Shown piece by piece: positions 63,274-64,000 of a DNA stretch of 64,000 nucleotides. The position numbers and the translations under genes are program-made. Below the pieces are notes generated by a model. That model was not told the origin of the DNA. It was given only the letters and a program-made list of their open reading frames with translations, and made no database searches. This DNA is from Ectobacillus funiculus. GTDB lineage: Bacteria > Bacillota > Bacilli > Bacillales > Bacillaceae_G. Position 1 is the first letter of the stretch. Every line of letters begins with the position of its first letter. The stretch covers positions 26,519 through 90,518 of the forward strand of contig NZ_SCFM01000029.1 in assembly GCF_004138295.1 (NCBI RefSeq), read 5' to 3'.

Positions 63274-63393
63274 TCCTTACTCCGTAATGTCAAGAAAAGG
63301 AAAGATACTATTGCAACAGATATTGCTTTTCTATTCATCCCAGTTACATATAAAAATAGTGTTGTTTCTCATAAAGACCTGGAAGAGATATCC

Positions 63394-64000
<607 letters not shown>

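Overview
The window reads as a chromosomal segment of a low-GC Firmicute of the Bacillaceae. Support comes from strong AGGAGG ribosome sites, frequent GTG/TTG starts, T-box leaders, a LicT antitermination target, Spo0M, and close matches to Bacillus families (YclM, YtsJ, YxcD, EcsC, YesL, FbpA, YezD). I see no rRNA, tRNA, prophage or CRISPR array.

Layout. 1-1149: start of a GH4 glycosidase divergent from an AraC regulator. 1550-2905: aspartokinase. 3533-9067: nitrite reductase NirBD with sirohaem synthesis genes. 9102-10883: two tandem tyrosine-type T-boxes ahead of DAHP synthase. 10971-16484: two MFS carriers, an MBL hydrolase, an Lrp regulator and a DUF1836 protein. 16654-19520: small envelope genes and a CorC/HlyC-type CBS protein. 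19664-22088: LysR regulator and malic enzyme. 22371-26669: metal efflux, nitronate monooxygenase-like enzyme, and an esterase homologue lacking its nucleophile serine. 26912-28020: licT followed by an orphan antitermination site. 28338-32515: MerR regulator, second CorC/HlyC paralogue, Spo0M, an orphan structured RNA and EcsC. 32716-43120: a sulfur-acquisition block (duplicated FbpA-YezD modules, sulfate ABC transporter, sulfonate ABC transporter and SsuED monooxygenase). 43334-50567: nuclease, esterase, TetR-controlled ABC exporter, GTP cyclohydrolase II and AEC carrier. 50874-64000: a pectin/rhamnogalacturonan locus (secreted PL11 lyase, KdgA-KdgK-KduI-KduD, YesL/YesM/YesN-type sensing and a YesO-type binding protein).

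The strongest non-coding results are these. (1) Four promoters of the pectin locus carry a direct repeat of CTGTTTTTT with an exact 21-bp period, placed 34-35 bp upstream of the -10 box. This is the geometry expected of an AraC-type response-regulator operator. (2) Three transcripts of the sulfur block share a tiny covarying hairpin followed by AGG and a second, terminator-like hairpin, downstream of look-alike promoters. This may be an undescribed attenuator. (3) Two 131-bp solo elements resemble IS200/IS605 right ends with their omega-RNA and have no transposase. (4) Two regulatory leaders (LicT target, 8-bp-closed structured RNA) end in terminators with no gene behind them. (5) A family of about 16 intergenic repeats of about 135 bp, ending in a terminator-like hairpin, runs across the window and in two places supplies the stop codon of the neighbouring gene.

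Genes act together in three clear modules: nitrite to ammonia with its sirohaem cofactor; inorganic and organic sulfur uptake; and extracellular pectin cleavage with intracellular conversion of keto-uronates to pyruvate and glyceraldehyde-3-phosphate.
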